This document shows positions 9,952 to 19,710 of a stretch of 43,031 bases of DNA, piece by piece (positions within the stretch are counted from its first letter, which is position 1; every line of letters starts with the position of its first letter). The translations under genes and the position numbers were made by a program. This DNA comes from Acanthaster planci (taxonomy: Eukaryota; Echinodermata; Asteroidea; Valvatida; Acanthasteridae): positions 447,093-490,123 of the forward strand of contig NW_019091509.1 of assembly GCF_001949145.1 (NCBI RefSeq), written 5' to 3'. The notes beneath the pieces are model-generated. The model was not told the origin of the DNA. It saw only the letters and a program-made list of their open reading frames with translations, and made no database searches.

Positions 9952-12900
9952 GTAGGCCAATCATGCTGTTTTTATATTTCCATTTTATCATTAACCCATG
10001 CATTTTGATATTCTGATTCATTTTCCCAAGTCAAATAATGTGAAAGCATTTTCAGGGTCATATGTTAGATTTTTCTAAAAGATCCATAAACTTACCAAAG
10101 AAGTATCTAATATAAATGTAACAGATCAGTTACACTTTTTTTAGTCTGACCAGTCTTTCAGATTTGGAAAATTCTATTTTGTAAAGAGATGACTAAATGA
10201 TTTATTATTATAGCATTGTCATTCATTCTACTCTGCAGCATTTTCAACTTTAACGGCAAGTCTTGATGGCATGAAAAATCTATTTTCCCCTTTTTCAATG
10301 ACCATTGTAAATGGTCATTTGGTTTCTTTTGTTGACTGTTGAAATCTGAATATGGGCAATGTATGGCATGTTAATTGCAATCTCTTTGACTTAAATTATG
10401 TCACAGTGTCAATTTTTAAAGAATGCTTAAACATGTGTTAAATTCAAGAGGACACCGAGTCAGGAACCTACTTTGGGCTGTCCTCTCATGGACAACCAAA
10501 CACTATAGTTCAAGGGTTGTCTCCTAAATTCAGTTCGTTAGTTGGACCTACCATTGCATGGAATAGCACCAAGACAGGTGATGAGGATAAGTTGCAATAA
10601 ATTACATCCCAGTCCATCCTTCCGCAACGAAGGTGAAATGGTGTCTACTGCCTTCCAGTGGACTGCCTGCAAAAGATATCTAAATGAAACACCTTGCAGT
10701 AAAGCCAATTGTGTATTTATGGCTCTTATGGCATTGGCATGAACTTTCATAAGGGATTTGTATCATGGGAAACTTGATGAAGAAGATGCTGAGAAGAATC
10801 AAGACTTCTTACACCAGATATGGCTGTAGGAGATATACCACCTCATAAATCAAATTGGACACCATTCATTATCTTCTTGAACTGAGGACAATAATTTATT
10901 TCGGTTATGAAAAATCCAGTGATTGGAAGCGAAGTGACTTGTTCTTCATAAAAAAGAATTTGCTAAATAAGACAAAATAAATTTCCCATCTCACATGCCC
11001 TTTTTACACGGCCAACACTCAGAGCTCAGTCCATCTGTTAGCTGTCACTACAGCCAGGAGAAAAGCTACCTTGAATAGCAATTCTTGCAAGGAATTATGC
11101 CCCTTAGAAGTTCACAGGGATTGCTATGCAGGATAAACAGGACCTCTTTCTCAACCTGGGATAACTTTATGTTTAGGAAAAATGCCCTTGAGCAGTTGAG
11201 TAATTGCAAGGTTGCTTGAAACAGAGAACCTAATCTTACAAGCTGCAATGTGCACACAGCATTGTAATTTGTTACAGCTGCAAAGGCTAGTCCGATGTGA
11301 AACAGATGGAAGAGGGAGTTTCCAATCAAAGCTACAGATGGAAAGAGACGAATTATATCCCTCTTTACCACTTAAAAATGTCAGAGTCTTACAGTGGTAA
11401 GATGACTGACCAGCCAAAGTCCAAATTTCTGATGTTGCTGACGCAGTTAAATTACGTGTTCTCCATCATCAAACTTGACAACCTGAAGTGAACCGATTAG
11501 CTGTAAGAAATGATAAAATCAACAAAACTTACTATCGCTTTACTCTATGTAATACAGGCACACATGATTGGTAAATAAATTGTTAGAATAGAATGCACCC
11601 CATTTATCAATCTCAAATTGGTAGGGTGAGGCTAATTGAACATGCAGTACCATAAGGGCAAAGAGCATTACTTCGATTCACATGTATGTACCATGATTAC
11701 ACAAACAGCTTAAATTTTGAAGGTCAGTACAAATAGTTTGACTGGCATAAATATTGCTTGCATGTTTTCTAAAGAATGACTGTGTCATAATGATCACATT
11801 ATCTAAATGAAATATATAAATTAAACTCACTAAAGGTGACAGCACTAATTCCCTTGGCTACCTAGCCACTATACATGTACTGCATACATTAGCATACACA
11901 TTTGTTCACTGCCTGAACTCTACAAGGCATACATTTTTGTTCACCCCATGAACTCGACAAGGCAAGTGACCACACCCAAACAATAGCACTACTGCGGAAT
12001 CCAGCCAGTCACTCAGGCATGAAATTTACATGACTTAAAGGATCCAGGAAACAAGTATTTCTTAGAATCACTCTTTGTGTGTCTCTGTACTCTTCTTCCA
12101 TGTATGAAGACTGTTTGACATCTTTTTATTAGTTACGTGAACTGAACACTGCACTTTTTCAAGCATTAAAAATTGACCAAGCATTTCTGTACAAGTGAGG
12201 GCGCTTTTGCTTTGATGTAAATCCATGAAGACATGATTCAGGTTGCATGTTTCATGCTCAAATTGTGAATCCCAAATTTGCTATCTGGGAACATTTCTAT
12301 TAATATAACAGGTATGTCAATCAAACTGACTCTGGATGTAGATGATTTAACATAGATATGGGCTATTTCACTAGATACAGCCTCTCTGTGAAGATGATAG
12401 CTTGATGAACCAGCAACCTCAAGAATGACTGGAACCATATCTTTCCACGTTTGGTTTGTTTGAGTTAACACAGGCATGAGTTGACCCAAACTCTTTTGGT
12501 AGCAGTCCAAATAATGTTCATGTGTGATTCACAGCCATGTACTTTGCACTGTGCAATATAATTGGCACACAACATGAAGTGTGCATGCAGTGCATACACA
12601 AGCGATAGATACCTCCGGATATAAAATATTTTTATATGCATGCTTTCTTTAATGTGTCATATATTTTAACTTAAACTTAATTTCCACTGTTCATCATTGC
12701 CATCCTTACTTTGCAGAGCTGTATCATGAGTACCTCTCTGAGGGTGAATAGCATTTTGTCTTCCTGACTATTAAATCCTTGACTTTTATATATTATGTGT
12801 TTCTTATTTTGGTTAGAGTAGAGTAGGAAGCATTCAACATTCTCTTGTAAATATGTTACAAGTGACGCACTAATAAATTTCAAACTTTGTCCAAAGTAAT

Positions 12901-13326
12901 GTTACCTCTGCAAGAAAGTGTTCATGCTCTGAGCATTCAGTTAGCTTCATATATAATGTCCATATGTCAGATCTTTACAATTCAACATTTGTAAATCTTT
13001 AATTGTTTTAAATAATATTTTAAGATAATGTTTTAATCCTGCCAGCCAAACTCCAGCACTAAAGCCTCTTGGAATCAGTCTAGTGCACAGTGGCTTTGAC
13101 GCATGGGTTTAAATCCCACCAGAACAGCCTTTTGTTTGCCCAAAATCATCCAGGTTTTTGTTTTTGTTGGTTCTATTTTTGGGGGAAGGGGGGTTGTTTC
13201 ATAGGTTTGGCTGGATGTATTGTCTCCCCAAACCAGGAAATGATACAAGCTGAATCAAGTAGCCCCTGTCCATCGCAAAACCTTGAAACATGGTCATCGA
13301 CTGATGTGCACAATTTTGTCTTTCAG
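9952..13326 (+). other. DYNC2I1 intron (3.4 kb), nothing recognisable
   Basis: The intron runs from GTAGGC to a CAG at 13324-13326. Around 10440-11490 there are several short open frames on both strands, for example one at 10542-10742 with STAFQWTACKRYLNE, interrupted by stops and not recognised. It could be an old transposon but I cannot name it. A possible tRNA-like remnant lies near the end. Confidence 0.6.
13029..13126 (+). other. possible tRNA-like/SINE remnant
   Basis: The segment contains ATGGG-TTTAAAT-CCCAC, which folds as a T-arm with 4 of 5 pairs and contains a B-box-like GGTTTAAATCC. The seven bases after it (CAGAACA) can pair at 6 of 7 positions, counting one G-U pair, with TGTTTTA at 13029. 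The spacing of 98 bases is longer than a normal long-variable-arm tRNA, and I see no clean D-arm or anticodon stem. It may be a tRNA-derived SINE head, a tRNA pseudogene, or chance. Confidence 0.2.
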
Positions 13327-13393
13327 GTCTTGTTCCCAGTGGAAGATTGAAGCTGTTAAAAAGTTCTTCTATCATCTTGGAAAATCCATTCAG
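13327..13393 (+). CDS. DYNC2I1: DYNC2I1 (WDR60) exon e, last before the giant intron
   Basis: The exon starts after TTTCAG at 13321-13326 and stops before GTATAA at 13394. With the split glycine codon it reads GLVPSGRLKLLKSSSIILEN and then PFR, matching the vertebrate pattern LGL-P-GGR-VKL with a hydrophobic strand after it. It is 67 bases and ends on two bases of an arginine codon. This joins in phase with the exon at 38063, 24.7 kb away: vertebrate WDR60 likewise continues from this strand into a segment ending in D-P-x-x-F. The match in phase and order is the reason for believing that no coding exon of this gene is missing between them. Confidence 0.85.
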
Positions 13394-13399
13394 GTATAA

Positions 13400-14523
13400 T
13401 GGTTGTGCTTCCTATTACATTGAAAAACAAAAGTTTTCTGGGTCAAAAATTTTACGGTGAGAACATTTTTTTTTTTTTATAAAAAAGTGATTTTGATGGT
13501 CAGCAGTGTATGCCATCCACTGTTTGGGTTTTTTTTGAGGATCGGTCATGTCAAAGATTGTATCCAAGTCACAGCCTCTTTGGTCAATAATACATTCGTG
13601 TTACAGTGACATTTCAATTAGTTAATGTCCACAAGTTGTTCGAAAGCTAGTGCAAAACTATGCACATAAAGCACTTACTTTGCGTGCCTTGGGCCAGTTG
13701 TCACGAAAGCTTCTATCACCGTTCGGCGAAAGTTAAAATATACTGACCTTATTTCAAACTGTAAATTCCCAGTGAAATGTGTGCTACCATGAGTTATCGT
13801 GGAGATTATTAGTCACTACTTCCACTCACTCCGGTAGGGCTGTAATAAGTCCCACAGACACATGTAGGAATATGTTTCATTGGCAGCTTATCACAAGACT
13901 ATGACTGCATGGTCCCAGGATGCTGTTTACACACACAAGGCTTGCACTTTGAACCACCCAGACACATATCACTGTTAACACATACCATATGTGTACATAT
14001 ACAGTGAATTCAGTTACGTATATTACGGAGCTCCAGTACTGTTCGGTGTTTGAATGAGGACATGCAAAGTTTGGCTTGACCATCACATAGCATCGGTGGA
14101 GGAAGGAAAAAAAACAGGAACATCGGCGCTTTTATGTGAAAGATATACAAGGAAAATCCAACCTGTCAGTGGCAAAAAAGTGGAAAATGAAATTTGGCAT
14201 ACTCAACAAAAAGCAGAGATTTCACATCGGCATGACGATCAGCAATAGTATTTTTTAGTTTTATTTCTTTTTCAATAAAAATATTTCGGTTCAGCATGAT
14301 TTGCTAGGTTGGGGTGGGTAACCGGAAGCATAACTATTACTTTGTTTTGCCTTATAGGCATCCATATGTATTTGATTCAAAATCTTCTTCCCGTGTGCAT
14401 AGGGGATGCCTTAACAGTAGTGTAGTTCAGAATTTGTACTATGTAGATCCTGTATCACTCTGGCTAAACTAGAAACCAGGAAAGATTTGGTTTAAAACCT
14501 CAAGCCAAAGATAATAGGAATGA
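13400..14523. other. intron stretch without recognised features
   Basis: No coding or repeat family recognised. Short open frames near 13877-14248 lack motifs. Confidence 0.5.
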
Positions 14524-14536
14524 CAGTGTTGTAACC

Positions 14537-14690
14537 AAGTCATTTTTTTCCAAGTCAAGTCAAGTCCCAAGTCAAATTTTAGCAAGTCAAGTCTCAAGTC
14601 ATTTTTTTCCAACTTAAGTCAAGTCCCAAGTCAAATTTTAGCAAGTCAAGTCTCAAGTCATTTTTTTCCAAGGCAAGTCTTGAGTCAATT
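14537..14690. repeat. left subterminal AAGTC repeat array of the hAT element
   Basis: The words CAAGTCAAGTC, CCCAAGTCAAATTTTAG and TCTCAAGTCATTTTTTT alternate over about 150 bases. An equivalent array with AAGTC and the related GAGTC lies at 15764-15895 at the other end. In hAT elements clustered subterminal motifs bind transposase; that role is inferred. Confidence 0.8.
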
Positions 14691-15272
14691 TTTCTAAATA
14701 ATGTACATCAAAACTAAAGTGATACCCGTTTATAATTTCTGCGTTTTGTTCAGTATTTTATTGGTGGTATCTTTCACTCTTCAAAGTGACTGCCCTTAAA
14801 TGAAATGACATGGCTTGCCTGTCTTAGTATTAGTTTGTTGGTTGAACATGCACAATATTCACAATAGGGTGGTTTCACTAGGCCAAGAGGTTATTTTATG
14901 GAGGACGCCTTTCGGGAATGCACAAAGTACAAACAATCACCTGACCATGAAATGTTAACTCAACTCAAATCAGTTTCAAACAAGGCTAATCAGCTTGCAC
15001 CTGTCCATGGGCATATACCCAATAGCAAATTAAATGTAAACTGAGAAAATTGTGTAAGTTTCAGGCAGTAGTGAAAATCTAGTTACTTTTTTCCCATAAA
15101 TGACCGCATACCAGGTGTCACAATTGCTTTAGACTGTCATTCACCAAGACACTGACATTCCAGAGAGGTATACAAAAACTTTGTGAAGGACTAGGCCTAA
15201 GTGCTTTGTGCATGCTTAGTCTAATTCTAATACTAAACACATTAAAACTATTTCGTTAAAAAAATTCTAGAT

Positions 15273-15437
15273 TTACAACTTCTTAACAGGATGGGTTTTG
15301 AGGTGTCTCACAAAATTTGATGTCGTGGACGAGGTCTCAATCACCTTTATGCTACATGTCGTACACACCGCACTTCTTTTTCTTGTCGAAGTTTCAAAAT
15401 TTTGGAACCCAAAAATCACCACTTTCGGAGTAGACAT
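15273..15437 (-). CDS. BED-type zinc-finger exon of hAT transposase (partial)
   Basis: The open frame runs 15647-15273, but the recognisable protein starts at an internal methionine (MSTPKVVIFGFQNFE) near 15437. It contains AVCTTC followed by TSNFVRHLKTHP, a C-x2-C-x16-H-x3-H BED zinc finger. BED fingers are the N-terminal DNA-binding domain of hAT transposases. A stop follows VKKL; a GTTAAG just after the codons for HP could have been a splice donor to lost exons. The DDE/RNase H-like core and the C-terminal dimerisation domain are missing. It sits between the two AAGTC repeat arrays of the element, which fits its origin. It probably makes no functional transposase. Confidence 0.7.
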   Translation of the reverse strand: MSTPKVVIFGFQNFETSTRKRSAVCTTCSIKVIETSSTTSNFVRHLKTHPVKKL

Positions 15438-15921
15438 GGTGTTCAGCCGCCATGTGTTGGGCAAGGAACAAAATTGGTTCCTGCTGTCATCGTTACCTAC
15501 GTGCGTGCGGGAACCAGTTATATTAATAATGTTTGGTGCGCATGCGCATGATCGCAGTGCGAGAAGAGAAATCATACTATTGGCATCTAACCAATGAATT
15601 TTTTTTTTCAAAAAACAAACTTCATACAGCTCACACGCGCCATGCATGATGTATGCATGATATATGCATGATGTGCGGTGGTGCCAGTGGAGGAACGCAA
15701 CACGATGCCACGCGTGGTTCTTTTAATAGTTTGTATTTTTATTTATTTTAAGAAAAGATTTAATGTCAACAAGTCATTTTTTTCAAGTCGAGTCAAGTCT
15801 CGAGTCTTTTGTTTTCAGTCAAGTCTCAAGTCATTTTTCCCCAAGTCAAGTCTAAAAAATAGTGACTCGAGTCTGACTCGAGTCCAAGTCAGTAACTCAA
15901 ATCAACAACACTGAGGAACGA

Positions 15922-16397
15922 ACACCTGCATTTCAGCATCAAGATATAAGCCCCCAGCCAAACCTGACATTCAGACTTGTATATATCGCACTTGCTGTTC
16001 CTACCAATACGTGTCCAAAATATTTTATAAAGCATTGTAGAGCTGTGCAGCTGTACTGGAGGCTAAGAATAAGGGTTTATGGGCAATAGTGTATTTCATT
16101 TGGGCTTGTTTGTTGCAATTTGGAGTTTATCAGTATCAGAACTTTATGTGGGCCTGATTATTGGCATGTAGCATTGTTTAAGCAACATTTTTAATGACAA
16201 AATTGAACTCCCTAATGTCAAAGCTTTTAAAGCATTGATGACAGTAAACTGCTACAGCCATGGCTCAATGGGAGGATTAGTGCATACCACACATACATTC
16301 TATTCATCGTACATTAGTGGTTTCTGTGTTGGCCTGCTGCTGGCTATTGCTCTGTATGCTGTGCAGGCTGCAGTCCAGCAGATTGGGGTGATGAAGT
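15922..16397. other. intron stretch without recognised features
   Basis: Nothing recognised between the hAT element and the G-rich minisatellite. Confidence 0.5.
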
Positions 16398-16950
16398 AAG
16401 AGTAGTAGGAGTAGGGATTTGGTGGTTGATGGGAGGAAATAAGTAGGAGATTGATTCTTTGATAGGTTTTAGCAGAGCCGGAGATGGATTGGAGGGGGGG
16501 GGCAAGTTGGAGATGGATGGGATAATATGCTGGGGGAGATGTATGGGATGATGCTATGGGGCTGAGCAGATTGGTGGAATCTGGGTGGAGTAAGAGATGG
16601 CTTTAATGATGGTATGGGGGTACCGGTAGAGTAGGAGATGGATGGGATGGTGGGAGGAGTGGGAAATGGATGGGATGCAGGTGGAATAGGAGATGGATAA
16701 AATGGGATTGGAGTGAGAGATGGCTTAGGATAATGGTATGGGGAGAAGTAGGAGATTTATGGGATGGGAGGAGGAGTGAGAAGTGGATAGGATGATGGGA
16801 GTGGGTGAAGCAGGAGGTGGATGGGATGATGGGATGGGAGCAGAGTAGAAAACAGGATGATCAGATGGGGATAAAGGAAGAGATGGAAGTGGATGATGGG
16901 ATGAAGGGGCAGAGTAGTAGATGGATGGTATGATAAGGTGGGGATGGAAT
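16398..16950. repeat. purine-rich minisatellite (GATGGGATGG/AGTAGGAGATGG units)
   Basis: About 550 bases consist of irregular units such as GTAGGAGATGGATGGGATG and GGGATGATGGGATGGGAG. The + strand is almost pure purine plus T, with many GGG runs, including an eight-G run after 16490. The unit length drifts, so it is an old array. The long open frame on the complementary strand (16757-16969) is the expected artefact: it is rich in His, Pro and Leu with no domain. Similar G-rich text resumes briefly near 17097-17135. Confidence 0.85.
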
Positions 16951-17303
16951 CCTTAAAATGCCATTTCATTTAAATCCATATTGAAGTCATATGTCAGCCT
17001 TGTTCACTTGTTCAGTATGATTTTCTTGTTTAATTTAGCAGTGCTATTTTTAATGGAGCCTTTTTTAAGTAAAGAAATCAAATGGTTGTGTTTGTTAGGG
17101 TAGGGTAGGTTGGGATGAGGCGAGGTGGGATGGGATGTGTTTTGTGTTTGTTTTGTTTCTGTTTTTGCTTTTGTTTTTAAAAAAGATATACCATAACAAA
17201 ATTTCTTCTCCCTTGCCTCTAAGATGTTTTATTTGTTCTCTCAACCGGGCACCTTGGTCCTACTTAATCATTCAGTCAACTATACAACGTCACTGTGAGT
17301 TAA

Positions 17304-17493
17304 CCACTTGCCACCGGGGTTTCCGGCACTGGACACGTATGCTTTATACACGTGGCCAGGGTCTTCGAAATCGGACAAAGGGAACTGGGCCTTGTAACAA
17401 AAGACCAGACTCCTGGGCATTACCAACATTTTTTTACTTTCAATAGTGGAGATAGATTTTGTCTGTCTGACTGTCTGACCTGGCAGCTAGTGG
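17304..17493 (+). mobile_element. TTAA inverted-repeat element, copy C (internally deleted, 190 bp)
   Basis: Flanked by TTAA at 17300-17303 and 17494-17497. It keeps the left third of the family (CCACTTGCCACCGGGGTTTC through TGGGCATTACCAACATTTTT) and then jumps to the right end (ATTTTGTCTGTCTGAC, CTGGCAGCTAGTGG). The middle is deleted while both ends remain, so the short form may itself have been mobile or may have arisen by deletion in place. Confidence 0.85.
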
Positions 17494-17497
17494 TTAA

Positions 17498-18781
17498 ACC
17501 ATGATCAGTGCACACTGTGTAAATAAGTAGATGTATGTGCCACTGCTGTTTTTGATACAATTAACTGTTATCTTGACTTGATATAAGTATATATTAATCT
17601 GCCTATATATACTTGGTTCTTTTATTATTACAAACAGCAACATTAAGTTTAAGTTTGTCAAACCAAAGTCTTTCTCCCATAAGGTTAAACAATTACTTGC
17701 CTTAAGGGCTCGTTTTTGTGTAAGTTTAATCAACTGAAAATATTGTAGTTTTACTTTTGTTTTGCATCCAACAAAGTAAAGAAACAATGTTTCCAAGGTA
17801 TTGCCAATGGGAACCAGTGTAACCACACAAGGGAAGATCCAGGAGAGTTGAGCCACTCCCTAAAATTATTGCAATAGAGTGGTGAAGCCCAAATGCCCTG
17901 TGTTGGTAGTGTGTTACATAACTTTCCTTTTAGTTAAAGCAGGCAGGTGCAAAGCAGCTCCATACAAAGTGTACAAAAAAGCTAACCTTTCTATTACTTA
18001 CATACAAGCAATAACCTTCATAGTAATGTTTGCAATATGTAACCTATTACAATTTCTTTATGGTGATTTTGATTGAATTTGATCCAACTGCTGTAATGGC
18101 AATTAGGTCACATGTCCAAATGGCCGACCTAAGGAAGTTTAGCCACTGATCATAAGGAGGGTTGATCAGTTAAATTGATCAGTCAGATCAATTAAATTGA
18201 TGATTGCTTATGAATTATTTTTCTAGACCCCCTGTCGCTTGGAATTTAAACATTATAAGTATTCTTTTTTACTAAAACGTATGATTACATCTAAACATCA
18301 TCTGAACGTCAATCTTTGGAATAAGTATTCTGATCACCTGATTCCATAAACACGCGATTAATAATTTCTCAGAGAAGCAATTTTGAAGGTATCTATGTGA
18401 TCTGTAATATTGTAATTTGTGCATGCTGGTATCCCTATTACCCATGTTTTAACCAGCCACTGACTTGTCAAAGATGTTCAGGATAAGAAACACCCATTCC
18501 ATAGGGCCTACTGTCTGCAAATGTCATTCGAAAAATGTTGACCCTTGATCCACGCATGACTTTCACACCTACAGTTTGCTCTAGGCCATTAACAAGCTAA
18601 GCATGGCTTGGGCTTCTTATTTTCACCGTGGTAAAACTCTCCTTTGGGATACACTCAACTCTACCCACCTTGGAGGAGACTTGTGCAACATACTTGACAA
18701 CTTTTTTGAGTGAAATACTGATGCAATATGCAACATCTGGAGAAACATGCCCTAACCATATAGTAACATAATAGATGTACT
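17498..18781. other. intron stretch without recognised features
   Basis: An open frame on the - strand at 17494-17856 (120 codons) has no recognised motif and overlaps the end of copy C. Nothing else is identifiable. Confidence 0.5.
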
Positions 18782-18785
18782 TTAA

Positions 18786-19340
18786 CCACTTGCCGTTGGG
18801 AACTCCAGTTTTGGGCACCGTGTGTTTATATGCTTCCCAAAATCGGACAAAGGGAACTGGGCCTGGTAACAAAGGACCATACTCGGAACAGAAGACCAGG
18901 CTGCTGGGCATTACAGACATTTTTCCACTCTCAATAGAATCCAGCCTTATTTTGAAACAGTATACCACAATTTTGGGCATTTAGTGCTAGCAGACTACCA
19001 CTGGGGCAAAAGCACTGCACCACTGCATCGATGAGCCACACACCACAGCTGCATGCCAATCTGGCCCCTATTGAAAAGAGGTCAGCAGCGCACTGTGCCA
19101 GGTTCGTGAACAAAAGAACCTGGCATAACACCGACAATCTGGGCTCTTTTTATAAGGCTTTAGGTCTGACTGAAATACTCAGGCGTCAATAGATTTTGTC
19201 TGTCAGGCTATAGTGGCCACCAGACAGTTATTCCTGTGGGTGTTAAGGTCCATTAAATGAAATAATTTTTCAAAACTGAAAATCTTGAAAAATTCCTGAT
19301 TATGTGCACTGCATTTTTCAAACTACCTGGTAGCAAGTGG
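18786..19340 (+). mobile_element. TTAA inverted-repeat element, copy D
   Basis: Flanked by TTAA at 18782-18785 and 19341-19344; 555 bases. The left end reads CCACTTGCCGTTGGGA and the right end CCTGGTAGCAAGTGG, imperfect inverted repeats. The interior shares AATCGGACAAAGGGAACTGG, the TGGGCATTACAGACATTTTT block and the GACTGAAATACTCAGGCGTC block with copies B, E and F. Open frames across it on both strands (for example 18597-18980 and 18931-19137) are mostly element sequence and should not be called genes. Confidence 0.9.
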
Positions 19341-19344
19341 TTAA

Positions 19345-19710
19345 TATGAATGGACATGTTTCCTCCTGACTCACAAACATAAAATGTCTGGCCAAAATTT
19401 TAAAAATGGCTCACTTTTCCTGGGTCTCCCCAACATGTGGCATACAATTTTTAAGTGATATGACTCAAGTAAAACTATGTTTTCATTTCACCGTTTTACC
19501 CTAAAGGTGAAACATGGAGGGAATTGAACATCCATGTGACAAAATGCAGGAATTTTGTTTTTTCTTTTTACTTTATTTTGGTGTGTGAGGGTTTCCCAAA
19601 AATTTGCATACAAAACATTTTGTGGGGTATACCATTATACATTTGCATGGGCTGGAGTTCAGAACAGTTATGTCCATTTCTGACTGAATAATCGCTATAC
19701 CAAATGACCA
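19345..19710. other. intron stretch without recognised features
   Basis: AT-rich sequence between copy D and the Ngaro/DIRS-type relic; nothing recognised. Confidence 0.5.

Larger units (their letters stand above)
14524..15913 (-). mobile_element. hAT transposon, 1.39 kb, with BED zinc finger and 8-bp target duplication
   Basis: The left end is CAGTGTTGTAACC; the right end, read on the other strand, is CAGTGTTGTTGATTTG. The ends are flanked by AGGAATGA (14516-14523) and AGGAACGA (15914-15921), an 8-bp duplication with one mismatch, the hAT hallmark. Arrays of AAGTCAAGTC(T/C)CAAGTCA lie just inside both ends (14537-14690 and 15764-15895), a usual layout for transposase-binding subterminal repeats. 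The interior encodes only the first part of a transposase on the - strand; the catalytic core is absent, so it is non-autonomous. A small ATGCATGATGT-type tandem repeat lies at 15642-15674. Confidence 0.85.

Noticed and set aside
10442-11491. Possible decayed transposon or gene (for example STAFQWTACKRYLNE)
   Set aside because: Short frames broken by stops, no motif recognised and no terminal repeats seen.
16757-16969. 70-codon open frame on the - strand, His/Pro/Leu-rich
   Set aside because: It is the complement of the G-rich minisatellite; composition alone explains it.
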